From: CADEED01 sp041395625
GTDB lineage: Bacteria > Pseudomonadota > Gammaproteobacteria > Steroidobacterales > Steroidobacteraceae
Direction: 5' to 3'
Length of the DNA stretch: 64,000 nucleotides
Assembly (NCBI GenBank): GCA_041395625.1
Contig: JAWLAE010000002.1
Span: 248,001-312,000, forward strand
This document shows positions 1-8,531 of the stretch, piece by piece; positions within the stretch are counted from its first letter, which is position 1; each line of letters starts with the position of its first letter. The notes beneath the pieces are model-generated. The model made no database searches. It saw only the letters and a list, made by a program, of their open reading frames with translations, and was not told the DNA's origin. A program made the position numbers and the translations under genes.

Positions 1-667
1 TATTGATCGCGATTACAGGCTTGTCCAGCCAGCGCTCAGCTTCGGCAGCAACCGCGGCGCATGCCAGATTGGTGCCCACCTGAACGACAGCCTGCACGTC
101 CGCAGCATCCACATCGCGGATCGCCTGGCGCAACCGTGTCGGCGACTCGTGCGCAATCAGCATGGGACTGGCACACTTGAGCCCGACGAGTTGGGCAATC
201 TCGAACCCATTGTCGGTAAAGAACTTGTGGACCATCGCATCGCCCACTGGCATGTATGGTGTGATCACTGCAATGCGTCGAATGTCTTCGCCGTACGCTC
301 GCAGCGCCGCCAGAACGGCATGAGATCCCAGTGCTACGCCGACACCGGCGCGTTGCTCCATCCGCTGGTGCAGTACATCGGCGCCCTCTGCTCCGTCCCA
401 GAACGTCTCGGCCGACATGCCCATGATTACGTAATCTGGCGAACAGGTCATGACCGAATCGATGGCCGTTTCGGTCGCACCGCGGATGTTTTCCATCATC
501 GCCAGAAATTCTTCATCGGAGCGCACCGCAGTATCGGGAATCGTGATGCGCGCAAAATGGTTGGTGACGCCGCGAGGCCGCATATCATCGTATTCCGGCT
601 GCACACTGGTATTGGTCGAGGGCGCGACGACCCCGAACTTGCGGCGCCAGCCCAGTGAATCCGTCAT
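1..667 (-). CDS. Asp/Glu racemase superfamily protein (maleate isomerase / arylmalonate decarboxylase type), 3' end cut by window
   Basis: The minus frame is open from an ATG at 667 to the window edge (222 codons, C-terminus missing). The N-terminus has the family signature GVVAPSTNTSVQPEYD, and the first active-site Cys lies in MTCSPDYV (Cys75). Relatives isomerise maleate or decarboxylate aryl malonates through two facing Cys. Where maleate isomerases carry the second Cys, this protein reads VQVGTNLAC (about residues 194-203), so the second thiol is shifted or absent. It diverges from the IclR-type regulator at 776, its likely controller. The family call is firm; the substrate is unknown. 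AGAGCGAACG just upstream is only a weak ribosome site. Confidence 0.85.
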   Translation of the reverse strand, partial: MTDSLGWRRKFGVVAPSTNTSVQPEYDDMRPRGVTNHFARITIPDTAVRSDEEFLAMMENIRGATETAIDSVMTCSPDYVIMGMSAETFWDGAEGADVLHQRMEQRAGVGVALGSHAVLAALRAYGEDIRRIAVITPYMPVGDAMVHKFFTDNGFEIAQLVGLKCASPMLIAHESPTRLRQAIRDVDAADVQAVVQVGTNLACAAVAAEAERWLDKPVIAIN

Positions 668-775
668 CGTTCGCTCTCAATGCTAAGGAAACAGGTCAGC
701 GCCAGGCCCCCGACCGCATGGTGGACATCAGCCTGCGGCCTTCCTAAACTGCAGGGAGCTGACCCATAGATCAGC
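668..775. promoter_or_regulatory. Divergent intergenic region between racemase-like gene and IclR regulator
   Basis: This 108-bp gap must hold both promoters. An imperfect operator candidate, GCTGA-8 nt-TCAGC (758-775), abuts the regulator start codon, a place consistent with IclR autoregulation. No convincing -35/-10 pair was seen. Confidence 0.35.
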
Positions 776-1615
776 ATGCCACAGGAATCTGCACACAGTA
801 TGGAATCTACCAGACCGATACGTGCCCTCATTAGGGGCCTCGATGCGTTGACGGTACTCAATCTTCGCAACGGCGCTACCGTGTCCGAAGTCGCGGCGGA
901 GATCAAGTTGCCGCGCACGACTACCTACCGAATCCTGGAAACGCTCGCTCATGCCGGCTATGTCTACCGCGACCAGAACGATGATCGCTATCGATTGACG
1001 ATCATGGTGCGCGGCCTGTCCGACGGCTTCGACGACGAGGCCTGGGTAACGCAGATCGCCCGACCGCATATCAATGAACTGGGCAAGGAAATCGTTTGGC
1101 CGGTGGCGATCGCATCACTGTCCGGTACCACAATGATGGTGCGCGAGACGACCGACCATCGTAGCCCGCTCGCGGTCGAGCGTTTTTCGGCCGGGTTTCG
1201 CGTACCGATGCTGACCTCCGCTTCGGGACGCATCTACCTCGCGTTTTGCCCTGCGGTCCAGCGTGATTCGCTGCTGGAGATCCTCGCACGCTCCGCCAAG
1301 GACGAAGACAAGCTGGCAAAGAACAAGGCTGAGGTGAGCAAGATACTCACCGATGCGCGGACGCAGGGCTATGCGACCGCGGTCCGGCCACGGCGTGTAT
1401 CGGATGAAATCAGCATGGCCGTTCCGATCATGATTGACGAGCGAGTGCTGGCGGCGGTCACGATCCGGTTTTCGGGCGCAGCCGTGCCGCTCAAACTGGC
1501 GATCGAACGGTTTCTCCCGAAGCTGCGCGAGTCCGCGCAGAAGATCAGGCAGTCGTTCAGCGAGCAGCAGCGCGACCCACCGCACCTGCACCACCGCCCG
1601 GCGCAGGTTCGCTAG
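776..1615 (+). CDS. IclR-family transcriptional regulator
   Basis: A 279-aa protein with an N-terminal winged helix-turn-helix (about residues 15-75; helix text TVSEVAAEIKLPRTTTYRIL) followed by a C-terminal IclR effector domain (about 90-260; LTSASGRIYLAFCP is the usual ligand-loop region). IclR proteins are dimeric activators or repressors of aromatic and organic-acid catabolism that bind small acids. It diverges from the racemase-like gene and lies 22 bp upstream of a co-directional FAD enzyme, so both are plausible targets. ATG 776 was chosen because it gives a typical N-terminus; no strong ribosome site precedes it. The His/Arg-rich tail after residue 265 is not conserved-looking. Confidence 0.9.
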   Translation: MPQESAHSMESTRPIRALIRGLDALTVLNLRNGATVSEVAAEIKLPRTTTYRILETLAHAGYVYRDQNDDRYRLTIMVRGLSDGFDDEAWVTQIARPHINELGKEIVWPVAIASLSGTTMMVRETTDHRSPLAVERFSAGFRVPMLTSASGRIYLAFCPAVQRDSLLEILARSAKDEDKLAKNKAEVSKILTDARTQGYATAVRPRRVSDEISMAVPIMIDERVLAAVTIRFSGAAVPLKLAIERFLPKLRESAQKIRQSFSEQQRDPPHLHHRPAQVR

Positions 1616-1637
1616 TCCGATAGTGAGGTAATGAGAT

Positions 1638-3221
1638 ATGCACGCCGAAGTTAGCCCTGCCAATCATCCTGTGGTCGCGCGGCTGCAAGCACTGTTGGGC
1701 CGGGAGCATGTCGTACTGGACGCCGCCGATCGTGAGTTCTACTCGACCGACATCTATAACGCCGATAAGACCGCTTTGGTGGTGGTGCGCCCAGGATCAA
1801 CGGCAGATGTTGCACAGATCGTGCAACTCGCACGCGAGCACGACTTGCCGCTCGTACCGCGCGGCGGCGGTGCGTCGTACACCGACGGCTACGTGCCAGC
1901 GGAAGAAAACTCGATCCTGCTCGACACTTCTCGCCTGAATCAGATTGTTGAGATCAACGAACGCGACATGTACGTGATCGTGCAAGCGGGCGTCACCTGG
2001 GCCGCACTGCACGACGCGCTGCTGGCGAAAGGCCTGCGCACACCTTTCTACGGGCCGTTCTCGGGGATCGCGGCCACTATCGGCGGGGCCCTCTCGCAGG
2101 GCGCGGTCACGTGGGGTACGGGCGTCTTTGGAATCTCCGGCGAGAACGTGCTGGGTATCGAAGTGGTCCTGAGCAATGGCGACGTCGTACGCACCGGCTC
2201 GTGGGGTGCGGCTAACAGCGTGCCGTTCGTGCGTCTGTACGGCCCAGATCTCACCGGTCTATTCATGTCCGATGCCGGTGCGCTCGGCGTCAAGACCACG
2301 ATTGCGCTGCGACTGATGCCGCGTCGAGCCCACGTGTTAGGGCTATCGTTTGGCTTCAGGGATTTCGAGAGCATGGCAGCCGGGATGGAGGCCGCAGCGC
2401 GTGAAGGCGTCAATCTGACCAACTTCGGTCTCGACCCGGCATTGCAACAGGGTCAGTTGGGCAAAGCCGATGTAGCGACGGCGATGCAGGCGGCCACTGC
2501 TGTATTCCGCTCATCACGCGGCTTGGTCGACGGTCTCGTGCAGGTCGCCAAGCTGGGTTTCGCCGGGCGCAGCTTCCTCAAAGGCGCGATGTTCTCCGCG
2601 CACTGGTTAGTCGATGGCGTCGATGATCGAGCAGCACGTTCCGCCGCAGCCCGCTTGCGCGAAGTTTTGCAACCGCATGGCGCTGAAGTAGCCGCCACGG
2701 TGCCGACCATCGCGAACGCGATGCCGTTCATGCCGCTCTACAACGTGCGCGGCCCCAAGGGCGAACGCTGGGTTCCCGTGCACGGTGTGTTGCCGTTCTC
2801 GCGGGTGCTGGACTTCCGCAAGGACTTGCTCGCCTATTATGCCGCCAACGCCGAGCGCATGGTCAAACACCATGTCACCTACGGCGCAATGTTCATGACC
2901 GTTAGTACCAACGCGTTCCTGTACGAGCCGGTGTTCTACTGGCATGACCTGCAGACAATCAATCACCAGCGCATGATCCCGGCGGATTACCTAGCTACCT
3001 TGCCCAAGTATGCGGACAACCCGGAAGGCCGGAAGTTGGTCGACGAAATGAAACGTGGCATCGCCGATCTGTTTCAAAAGCACGGCGCGGCGCACATGCA
3101 GATCGGCAAGTTCTACCCTTACATGCGCGGCCGGGATCCCCAATCGGCCAAGTTGATACGCGACATCAAGGGCTTGCTCGATCCCGATCGGCGTCTGAAT
3201 CCGGGCGCGCTGGGTCTGTGA
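1638..3221 (+). CDS. FAD-binding oxidase/dehydrogenase of the VAO/PCMH superfamily
   Basis: 527 aa. A PCMH-type FAD-binding domain spans about residues 40-225 (PRGGGASYTDGY at 74-85, the adenine/pyrophosphate loop; FSGIAATIGG and YGPDLTGLFMSDAGALG further on), followed by a substrate/cap domain to the C-terminus (KFYPYMRG, LDPDRRLNPGALGL). The YGPDLTGLF stretch resembles 4-cresol dehydrogenase and vanillyl-alcohol oxidase relatives more than GlcD. Such enzymes oxidise phenolic or hydroxy-acid carbons and pass electrons to O2, a cytochrome or ETF. The etfB-etfA pair downstream suggests ETF as acceptor (inference). No secretion signal. The ribosome site GAGGTAATGAG precedes the ATG. Confidence 0.85.
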   Translation: MHAEVSPANHPVVARLQALLGREHVVLDAADREFYSTDIYNADKTALVVVRPGSTADVAQIVQLAREHDLPLVPRGGGASYTDGYVPAEENSILLDTSRLNQIVEINERDMYVIVQAGVTWAALHDALLAKGLRTPFYGPFSGIAATIGGALSQGAVTWGTGVFGISGENVLGIEVVLSNGDVVRTGSWGAANSVPFVRLYGPDLTGLFMSDAGALGVKTTIALRLMPRRAHVLGLSFGFRDFESMAAGMEAAAREGVNLTNFGLDPALQQGQLGKADVATAMQAATAVFRSSRGLVDGLVQVAKLGFAGRSFLKGAMFSAHWLVDGVDDRAARSAAARLREVLQPHGAEVAATVPTIANAMPFMPLYNVRGPKGERWVPVHGVLPFSRVLDFRKDLLAYYAANAERMVKHHVTYGAMFMTVSTNAFLYEPVFYWHDLQTINHQRMIPADYLATLPKYADNPEGRKLVDEMKRGIADLFQKHGAAHMQIGKFYPYMRGRDPQSAKLIRDIKGLLDPDRRLNPGALGL

Positions 3222-3270
3222 CGGCACGATCGCTGACCTTTGTTGGCTCGTACGGCGCGCGTAGCGGGGG

Positions 3271-3311
3271 GCCACGCCACTCGCGGGTGGCGTGCACCGT
3301 TCTGGTATAAT
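3271..3311 (+). promoter_or_regulatory. Hairpin plus TATAAT box upstream of etfB
   Basis: The 193-bp gap between the FAD enzyme and etfB contains an 8-bp inverted repeat CACGCCAC (3273-3280) / GTGGCGTG (3287-3294) and, 11 bp later, a perfect TATAAT (3306-3311). No good -35 lies 17 bp upstream. The repeat has no T-run after it, so an operator reading fits better than a terminator. etfBA may therefore have its own promoter. Confidence 0.4.
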
Positions 3312-3414
3312 TTTCGGCCCGCCTTGCCAAGCAACGAGGGCCTCCGTGCGCGTTCCTGCCAGTTGGCCTGAACGGTCCCGGCGGCATCAGGCGTGTCATG
3401 CCCGGAGATTGTGA

Positions 3415-4164
3415 ATGAAGCGAATACTGGTTGGAATCAAACGCGTCGTCGACTACAACGTTCGTGTACGGGTAAAGCCCGATGGCTCGGGCGTCATGCT
3501 CGATGGCGTCAAGATGAGTATCAACCCGTTCGATGAGATCGCGCTCGAAGAGGCGCTGCGCATCAAGGAACGGGGCGACGCCGAAGAAGTGGTCGTCGTG
3601 ACCATGGGCCCGCCCGATTGTCAGCAGCAGCTCAGGACCGCGCTCGCGATGGGTGCCGATCGCGCGCTGCACATCGAATCGACCGAGCCGATCGAGCCGC
3701 TTACCGGCGCGCGCTTGTTGCTCAAGATCGTCGAGCGGGAGCAACCATTCCTGGTCATTCTCGGCAAGCAGTCGATCGACGGCGACAACAGCCAGACAGG
3801 ACAGATGCTGGCGCAGTTGTGGAATCGCCCGCAAGCGACGTTCGCCTCGAAAGTCGATTTGACCGGCACGGCTGCCAAGGTTACGCGTGAAGTCGATGCG
3901 GGCCTCGAGACGCTCGAAGTCGATTTGCCGGCGGTCATCACCACGGATCTGCGTCTCAACGAACCGCGCTACGTGAAGCTGCCGGACATCATGAAGGCCA
4001 AGAAAAAGCCACTCGATACGCTCAAAGTCGCAGAGCTGGGCGTCGAGCTGAAATCCCGCATCAAAGTACTGAAGACGGAGCCACCCGCCGCGCGCCAGAA
4101 AGGCCACATAGTCAAGGATGTGAGTGAGTTGGTAGCGGCCCTGCGCCAGAAAGGATTGGTCTGA
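3415..4164 (+). CDS. etfB: Electron transfer flavoprotein subunit beta
   Basis: 249 aa, the normal length for EtfB. The N-terminus MKRILVGIKRVVDYNVRVRV and the NPFDEIALEEALRIKE segment are textbook family features; the AMP-binding region and the recognition loop (about residues 185-205, YVKLPDIMKAKKKPL) are present. EtfB pairs with EtfA to carry single electrons from flavin dehydrogenases to ETF-ubiquinone oxidoreductase in the cytoplasm. The TGA overlaps the etfA ATG by one base, so translation is coupled. The partner dehydrogenase may be the FAD enzyme upstream (inference); no ETF-QO gene is visible in this window. Confidence 0.97.
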   Translation: MKRILVGIKRVVDYNVRVRVKPDGSGVMLDGVKMSINPFDEIALEEALRIKERGDAEEVVVVTMGPPDCQQQLRTALAMGADRALHIESTEPIEPLTGARLLLKIVEREQPFLVILGKQSIDGDNSQTGQMLAQLWNRPQATFASKVDLTGTAAKVTREVDAGLETLEVDLPAVITTDLRLNEPRYVKLPDIMKAKKKPLDTLKVAELGVELKSRIKVLKTEPPAARQKGHIVKDVSELVAALRQKGLV

Positions 4165-5114
4165 TGACTGACATATTGATCGTTGCCGAGCATGCCGACG
4201 GCAAACTGAATCCGGCCACCGCGAAATGCGTACTGGCCGCCAGCAAGATCGACGGTGCCAATATCACTGTTGCAGTGTTCGCAAGCAATGGTGCCACTGT
4301 GGCGGCGCAGGCTGCGGCATTGCAGGGTGTCACCAAGGTCCTGCAGGTGGACAATCCTGCTAACGAGCATGCGCTTGCGGCCGTCCTGGCGCCGCAAGTC
4401 GCGGCACTCGCGGCGCCCTACTCGCACGTATTCGGGCCCTCGACCACCTTCGGCAAAGACCTGATGCCGCGGGTCGCTGCGCTCATAGATGCGCCGCAGT
4501 TGTCGGACGTCATGGCGGTTGAGAGCGCGACACGGTTCGTGCGACCTACCTACGCCAGCAATGCCATTACGACGGTGGAAGTCGAGTCGGATTCCAAGGT
4601 CGTGGCGACTATACGCAGTGCTTCGTTCGAAGCTGCGTCGGCTGCTACTGCCGCTGCGCCCATCGAGGCCGTCAGCCCCAGCGTCGAGCTGCCGAGCCAT
4701 ACGCGTTTCGTTGGGGTGAGTACTGCCAAGTCGGACAGGCCTGACCTGCAGACCGCAGCACGCGTCATCTCTGGCGGCCGGGCGCTCGGTAGTGCCGATG
4801 CGTTCAAGATCATTTACAGCCTGGCCCAGAAGATCGGCGCGGGCGTCGGCGCGTCGCGTGCTGCAGTCGATGCGGGCTACGCTCCGAACGACATGCAGGT
4901 CGGTCAGACGGGCAAGATCATCGCGCCAGAACTCTACATGGCGATCGGCATCTCTGGCGCGATTCAACACTTGACCGGTATCAAGGACGCCAAAACCATC
5001 GTTGCGATCAACAAGGATCCCGAAGCGCCCATTTTCGAGGTCGCGGACCTGGGCTTGGTGGGCGATCTGTTCACAATCGTGCCAGAGCTCGAGAAACAGA
5101 TTTCCGCCAAGTAG
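4164..5114 (+). CDS. etfA: Electron transfer flavoprotein subunit alpha
   Basis: 316 aa, the usual length. The C-terminal FAD domain is intact: SGGRALGSADAFKIIYSLA, then GASRAAVDAGYAPNDMQVGQTG, then APELYMAIGISGAIQHLTG, then AINKDPEAPIFEVADLGLVGD, in family order. The N-terminal third (about 1-180) is the EtfB-like domain. It forms the ETF heterodimer with the gene it overlaps. The MFS gene follows after 6 bp, so one transcript probably continues to 8.5 kb. A complete subunit with no missing motif; housekeeping versus pathway-specific use cannot be decided from sequence. Confidence 0.97.
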   Translation: MTDILIVAEHADGKLNPATAKCVLAASKIDGANITVAVFASNGATVAAQAAALQGVTKVLQVDNPANEHALAAVLAPQVAALAAPYSHVFGPSTTFGKDLMPRVAALIDAPQLSDVMAVESATRFVRPTYASNAITTVEVESDSKVVATIRSASFEAASAATAAAPIEAVSPSVELPSHTRFVGVSTAKSDRPDLQTAARVISGGRALGSADAFKIIYSLAQKIGAGVGASRAAVDAGYAPNDMQVGQTGKIIAPELYMAIGISGAIQHLTGIKDAKTIVAINKDPEAPIFEVADLGLVGDLFTIVPELEKQISAK

Positions 5115-5120
5115 TCCGGC

Positions 5121-6353
5121 GTGGTGGCTTCAGCGCGCGCCTCGCTCCCGTCAGGACGACCTGCCCGCTCGTGGATCGCGCTCCTCGGCATCGCCAGCGG
5201 TCTGTCCGCATTTGGGATGGCGAGCGTCGTACCGTCGCTGCCGCTGCTCGCGGCCACATTCAAGACCGACTACTCCCACCTCCAGTGGGTCGTCTCAGCC
5301 TATTTGTTAGGCTTGGGCCTAGCGCAGCCAGTGCAAGGTTGGTTGTGCGACCGATTCGGGCGGCGACCGGTCTTGTTGATTGGCTTCGCGGTGTTTGCTG
5401 CCGCCAGCTTGCTGGCGAGTATCGCGACGTCCCTGACAGCCCTGGTCGTCGGACGATTTGCGCAGGCGATCGGCGTCAGTGTTGCCACTGTCGCGTCACG
5501 TGCCATGGTGAGAGATCGCCACGACGCGGATTCCGCCGCTGCCGCGCTGGCGTTCATCACTGCCGTCATGGGTGTCGCGCCAGTCATCGCGCCACTCGCC
5601 GGGGGCGTGGTGGTGCAGTTGTTCGACTGGCGCGCACTTTTCATCCTGCATTTTGCGATGGCTATGATCCTGATAGTCTGGATGCAGGTCAGCCTCGCGG
5701 AGACCCGCCCAGCAAGTACCCGAGTGCTAGGATTAGGCAGCACGCTGGGCGCCTTCACAACGCTGCTGCGCGACCGCAGCTTCACAACTCATACGCTCGT
5801 CTATTGTTTCATGAGCAGTGCATCCTTCGCCTTCATTACCTGCGGCGCGGAGTTGTTCAACAAACTGTTTCAGATGTCAGCCGCCGTGTTTGGCATGTTC
5901 TGGGCAGTGCTCGCGGGCGCCTACACGCTGGGCGCCAGCGCCGCCGGCTTTGCGACGCGTCGATTGGGTGCGCGGCGCGTACTCGTGCAGGGCACTGCCT
6001 TGTCACTGGTGGGCGGCGTGCTCTTCTGCCTGCTGGCTTTCACCCACACTGCCAGCCTCGCTGGCTATACGACTGCGCTCGTACTGCTCACGCTGGGCAA
6101 TGGCTTGACCTCACCATTGGCCCTGGCCGGCGCGGTCAACGATCATCCTGAGATCGCCGGCACTGCCTCCGGTCTGTCCAGCGCCCTGGCGATGCTCATT
6201 TCCATGCTGTTTGCGATTGCAACGGGGTATGCGTTCGACGGCTCGGCAGCCAGCATCGCCTGGATTCTCGCACTCGGCACGTTCCTTTCGTGGCTCGCCG
6301 CCCTTGTCGCTACACGCGACCGACCCGCTGACATTTCCGCAAGACTCGAGTGA
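5121..6353 (+). CDS. MFS transporter, Bcr/CflA-like drug/metabolite:H+ antiporter type
   Basis: 410 aa with about 12 hydrophobic helices. The loop 2-3 signature is clear: GWLCDRFGRRPVLLIG, and motif C-like GVAPVIAPLAGG lies in helix 5. These are features of the DHA1 (Bcr/CflA) antiporters in the inner membrane. The start is GTG 5121, six bases after etfA; later starts would delete helix 1. In the ETF operon it could export or import the pathway compound (inference). The stop codon lies 9 bp before the ATG of the next gene. Confidence 0.85.
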   Translation: MVASARASLPSGRPARSWIALLGIASGLSAFGMASVVPSLPLLAATFKTDYSHLQWVVSAYLLGLGLAQPVQGWLCDRFGRRPVLLIGFAVFAAASLLASIATSLTALVVGRFAQAIGVSVATVASRAMVRDRHDADSAAAALAFITAVMGVAPVIAPLAGGVVVQLFDWRALFILHFAMAMILIVWMQVSLAETRPASTRVLGLGSTLGAFTTLLRDRSFTTHTLVYCFMSSASFAFITCGAELFNKLFQMSAAVFGMFWAVLAGAYTLGASAAGFATRRLGARRVLVQGTALSLVGGVLFCLLAFTHTASLAGYTTALVLLTLGNGLTSPLALAGAVNDHPEIAGTASGLSSALAMLISMLFAIATGYAFDGSAASIAWILALGTFLSWLAALVATRDRPADISARLE

Positions 6354-6364
6354 GGAGTGTAGAT

Positions 6365-6856
6365 ATGCCCAGGCCCGTGCCCCACGATCCAGATGAACGT
6401 GCGATCGATTCTCTGCTAACAGCCGCAGAGCACGCCTGGTGCAAGAGCGACTTTACGGCGCTGAAACAACTCTGGGACACGAGCGTCGAGCCCTGGTATC
6501 TCGCCGAGGAGGCGCGCGCGCCGTGTTTCAGCTGGCAGGATCTCGATGGCTACTGGGCCGCAACCCGTACGGCATCCCGCGCGGTATCGATTCGTATCGA
6601 GCACGTCACGTACCGCCGGCTCGCCGCGGATCTGATCAGCAGCTTCTACTACATGCACTGGAATTTTCAGACACCGGACACGCAGGCGCCCGTAGGCGGC
6701 GATGTGCGCGTGTACGCGCTGTTCCGTCGCACCGCTGTCGGCTGGCGCTTCGCACAGTACATCGAGGCGCCATTGGCCCCTATTGTCTATATGCGTACGT
6801 TGTACGAGCAACAGGTCGACCCAGGCTTCCCTGCCACGTCGACGGCAGGAGATTGA
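6365..6856 (+). CDS. SnoaL/NTF2-like small protein
   Basis: 163 aa from ATG 6365, which has GAGGAG ten bases upstream; an in-frame GTG at 6350 overlaps the MFS stop and is less likely. The sequence has the cone-shaped NTF2-fold pattern: N-terminal helix (AIDSLLTAAEHAWCKSDF), a W-rich segment, then strands ending in GGDVRVYALFRRTAVGWRFA and YIEAP. Family members include ketosteroid isomerase-like enzymes and nuclear-fold dehydratases, but no catalytic Asp/His pair can be assigned here. It sits between the MFS gene and the two-domain alpha/beta protein, with a 1-bp gap to the latter, so it probably belongs to the same pathway. Confidence 0.7.
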   Translation: MPRPVPHDPDERAIDSLLTAAEHAWCKSDFTALKQLWDTSVEPWYLAEEARAPCFSWQDLDGYWAATRTASRAVSIRIEHVTYRRLAADLISSFYYMHWNFQTPDTQAPVGGDVRVYALFRRTAVGWRFAQYIEAPLAPIVYMRTLYEQQVDPGFPATSTAGD

Positions 6857-6857
6857 A

Positions 6858-8531
6858 GTGATTAGTCGCGAGTTCCTCCAGGTGGCCGGTCGCCAGATTC
6901 ATTGTCGGATTGCGGGTGTTGGCCCGCCGATCGTCTTGTTACACGACTCGCCGCGCTCATCGGTGCTGCATCTACCGCAGCTCGAGCACTTCGCCGATGA
7001 GTTCACAGTGATCGCGCTCGATACCCCTGGCTATGGGAACTCCACGCCGCTGCCACGCGAACCGCAGCCTGAAATCGGCGAATTCGCCGACTCATTGGCA
7101 GAGACCCTCACTGCGCTGGGGATCGAACGCTGCCCAGTGTACGGCTTTCACACCAGCTCCAAGATTGCGCTCGAGTTCGCGGTACGTCACCCGAAACACG
7201 TGAGCCTTGCCGTCATGGATGGTCTCAATCTGCCGCCGGGCGGCCCCGGTGAGGAGTTCATTGCGCGCTACATGAAGCCGTTCGAAGTCAGTGAGGACGG
7301 TAGCCATCTGACCACCGCCTGGAGCCGCGCGCGCGATCTGCACCGCTTCTTTCCATGGTTCGATACCAGCGCCAAGGCGCGCCTGCCAATGGAGTTCCCC
7401 GATCCTCTGCAGCTGCATGCCTATACACTCGATCTGCTGATGGCCGGTGCGGACTACTCCAGCGCCTACTCGGCCGCCATGCGCTACCTGGCGCTGCCGC
7501 GCCTCGCCGCCCTCACCGCCGACGCCGTGTTCATGTGCCGCAAGACGGACCCCCTTTATTCCTATCTCGATACGGTCGAGCAGCATCTGCCGCGCAATGC
7601 CCGAGTACTACGGCTGAGCGGCGACCGGGTCGAGTGGTTAGACACACTGCGCAAGTTGTTCGCCAATGCCAATACGGGATTCCCGCCGTATCGTCGTGTG
7701 CCGCCATCGACCATTACCGGCCAAACGTACGTCTCGCTGCCACACGGCCAAGTTCGTGTCCAGGTGCAGGGGCCATCGACCGGCGTGCCGCTGGTACTGC
7801 TCCACGATCTGCCGGGTTCCGTTCAGGCGCTGCAATCAGTGGCGTCGACGCTGGCAGCGGATCGCAGGGTAATTAGCCTCGATTTGCCGGGCGAAGCCGA
7901 GTCAGACCCGCTTGCCAGCCCGGACTGCCATCACTATGCAGCGACAATACTGGGTGTTTTAGCCGATCTGAATATCAGTCGGGCGGATCTCTATGCGCAG
8001 CATCTCGCCGCACCCATCGCGGTCGACTGCGCGCTACAGGCGCCGGCGTTGATTCGAACGCTGGTGCTCGACGGTCCACACATACTCGGCAAGAAAGAGC
8101 AGCGGCAACTCTGGAAAGACTACTGTCCGGCCATCATGCCCCGCTGGGACGGTACGCATTTGGTGGTGCTGTGGCACATGCTCCGGGACCGCGAACTCAA
8201 CTGGCCTTGGTTCGCGCGTGGCGTCGATGCCATTCGTCGGCGCGACTTGCCCGTGGACGCCGCAACGCTGCATCAGCTCGTGACCGACCTCGTCAAGCAG
8301 CCCGCACACTATCGCGATGCATGTCTCGCGGCGATCGAGTATCCATTGGCTGAAGCGCTGCAACGCCTAGCCTGCACGACCATCATCCTGGACGTGTCCG
8401 ACGACCCGCGCTATCGAACCACCGGCAAAGCTGCACGACTGCTGCCTGGCTCGCGCTTGATCCGTAGTGCCGGTCCGGGTGCGGCAGCGCTGCTGGAGGC
8501 ACTGCGTGAACCGGGGTCTACTAGTCGTTAG
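6858..8531 (+). CDS. Two-domain alpha/beta-hydrolase-fold protein lacking the nucleophile Ser in both halves
   Basis: 557 aa from GTG 6858 (AGGAG seven bases upstream, one base after the SnoaL stop). Two complete alpha/beta-hydrolase domains are fused: oxyanion segments VLLHDSP (26-32) and VLLHDLP (313-319), strand-4 motifs LDTPGYG and LDLPGEA, and elbows GFHTS (His98) and AQHLA (His382), where an active hydrolase would have G-x-S-x-G. Acid residues survive (KTDP, SDDP), but no catalytic His follows. Both halves keep a cap motif: DGSHL, W, RD, FPWF and DGTHL, W, RD, WPWF. A similar fusion lies at 38737. The C-terminus overlaps the convergent propeller gene by 11 bp. Function unknown; it may bind rather than hydrolyse, or use His. 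Confidence 0.8.
   Translation: MISREFLQVAGRQIHCRIAGVGPPIVLLHDSPRSSVLHLPQLEHFADEFTVIALDTPGYGNSTPLPREPQPEIGEFADSLAETLTALGIERCPVYGFHTSSKIALEFAVRHPKHVSLAVMDGLNLPPGGPGEEFIARYMKPFEVSEDGSHLTTAWSRARDLHRFFPWFDTSAKARLPMEFPDPLQLHAYTLDLLMAGADYSSAYSAAMRYLALPRLAALTADAVFMCRKTDPLYSYLDTVEQHLPRNARVLRLSGDRVEWLDTLRKLFANANTGFPPYRRVPPSTITGQTYVSLPHGQVRVQVQGPSTGVPLVLLHDLPGSVQALQSVASTLAADRRVISLDLPGEAESDPLASPDCHHYAATILGVLADLNISRADLYAQHLAAPIAVDCALQAPALIRTLVLDGPHILGKKEQRQLWKDYCPAIMPRWDGTHLVVLWHMLRDRELNWPWFARGVDAIRRRDLPVDAATLHQLVTDLVKQPAHYRDACLAAIEYPLAEALQRLACTTIILDVSDDPRYRTTGKAARLLPGSRLIRSAGPGAAALLEALREPGSTSR

Noticed and set aside
149..658. Plus-strand open frame across the first 660 bases
   Set aside because: It mirrors the racemase-family gene on the minus strand; the protein has no recognisable pattern and is Arg/His-rich as shadows usually are.
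3273..3294. Inverted repeat as a terminator for the FAD-enzyme gene
   Set aside because: It lacks a T-run and lies just before a TATAAT box; kept only as a regulatory candidate.
3166..4107. Long minus-strand open frame opposite etfB
   Set aside because: Antisense to a textbook EtfB; composition typical of a shadow frame in GC-rich DNA.
3969..4970. Minus-strand frame of 333 codons opposite etfA
   Set aside because: Shadow of EtfA; no motif and rich in Arg/Asp/Gly.
5171..6151. 326-codon plus frame inside the MFS gene
   Set aside because: Out-of-frame shadow; the MFS frame has clear helices and loop motifs.
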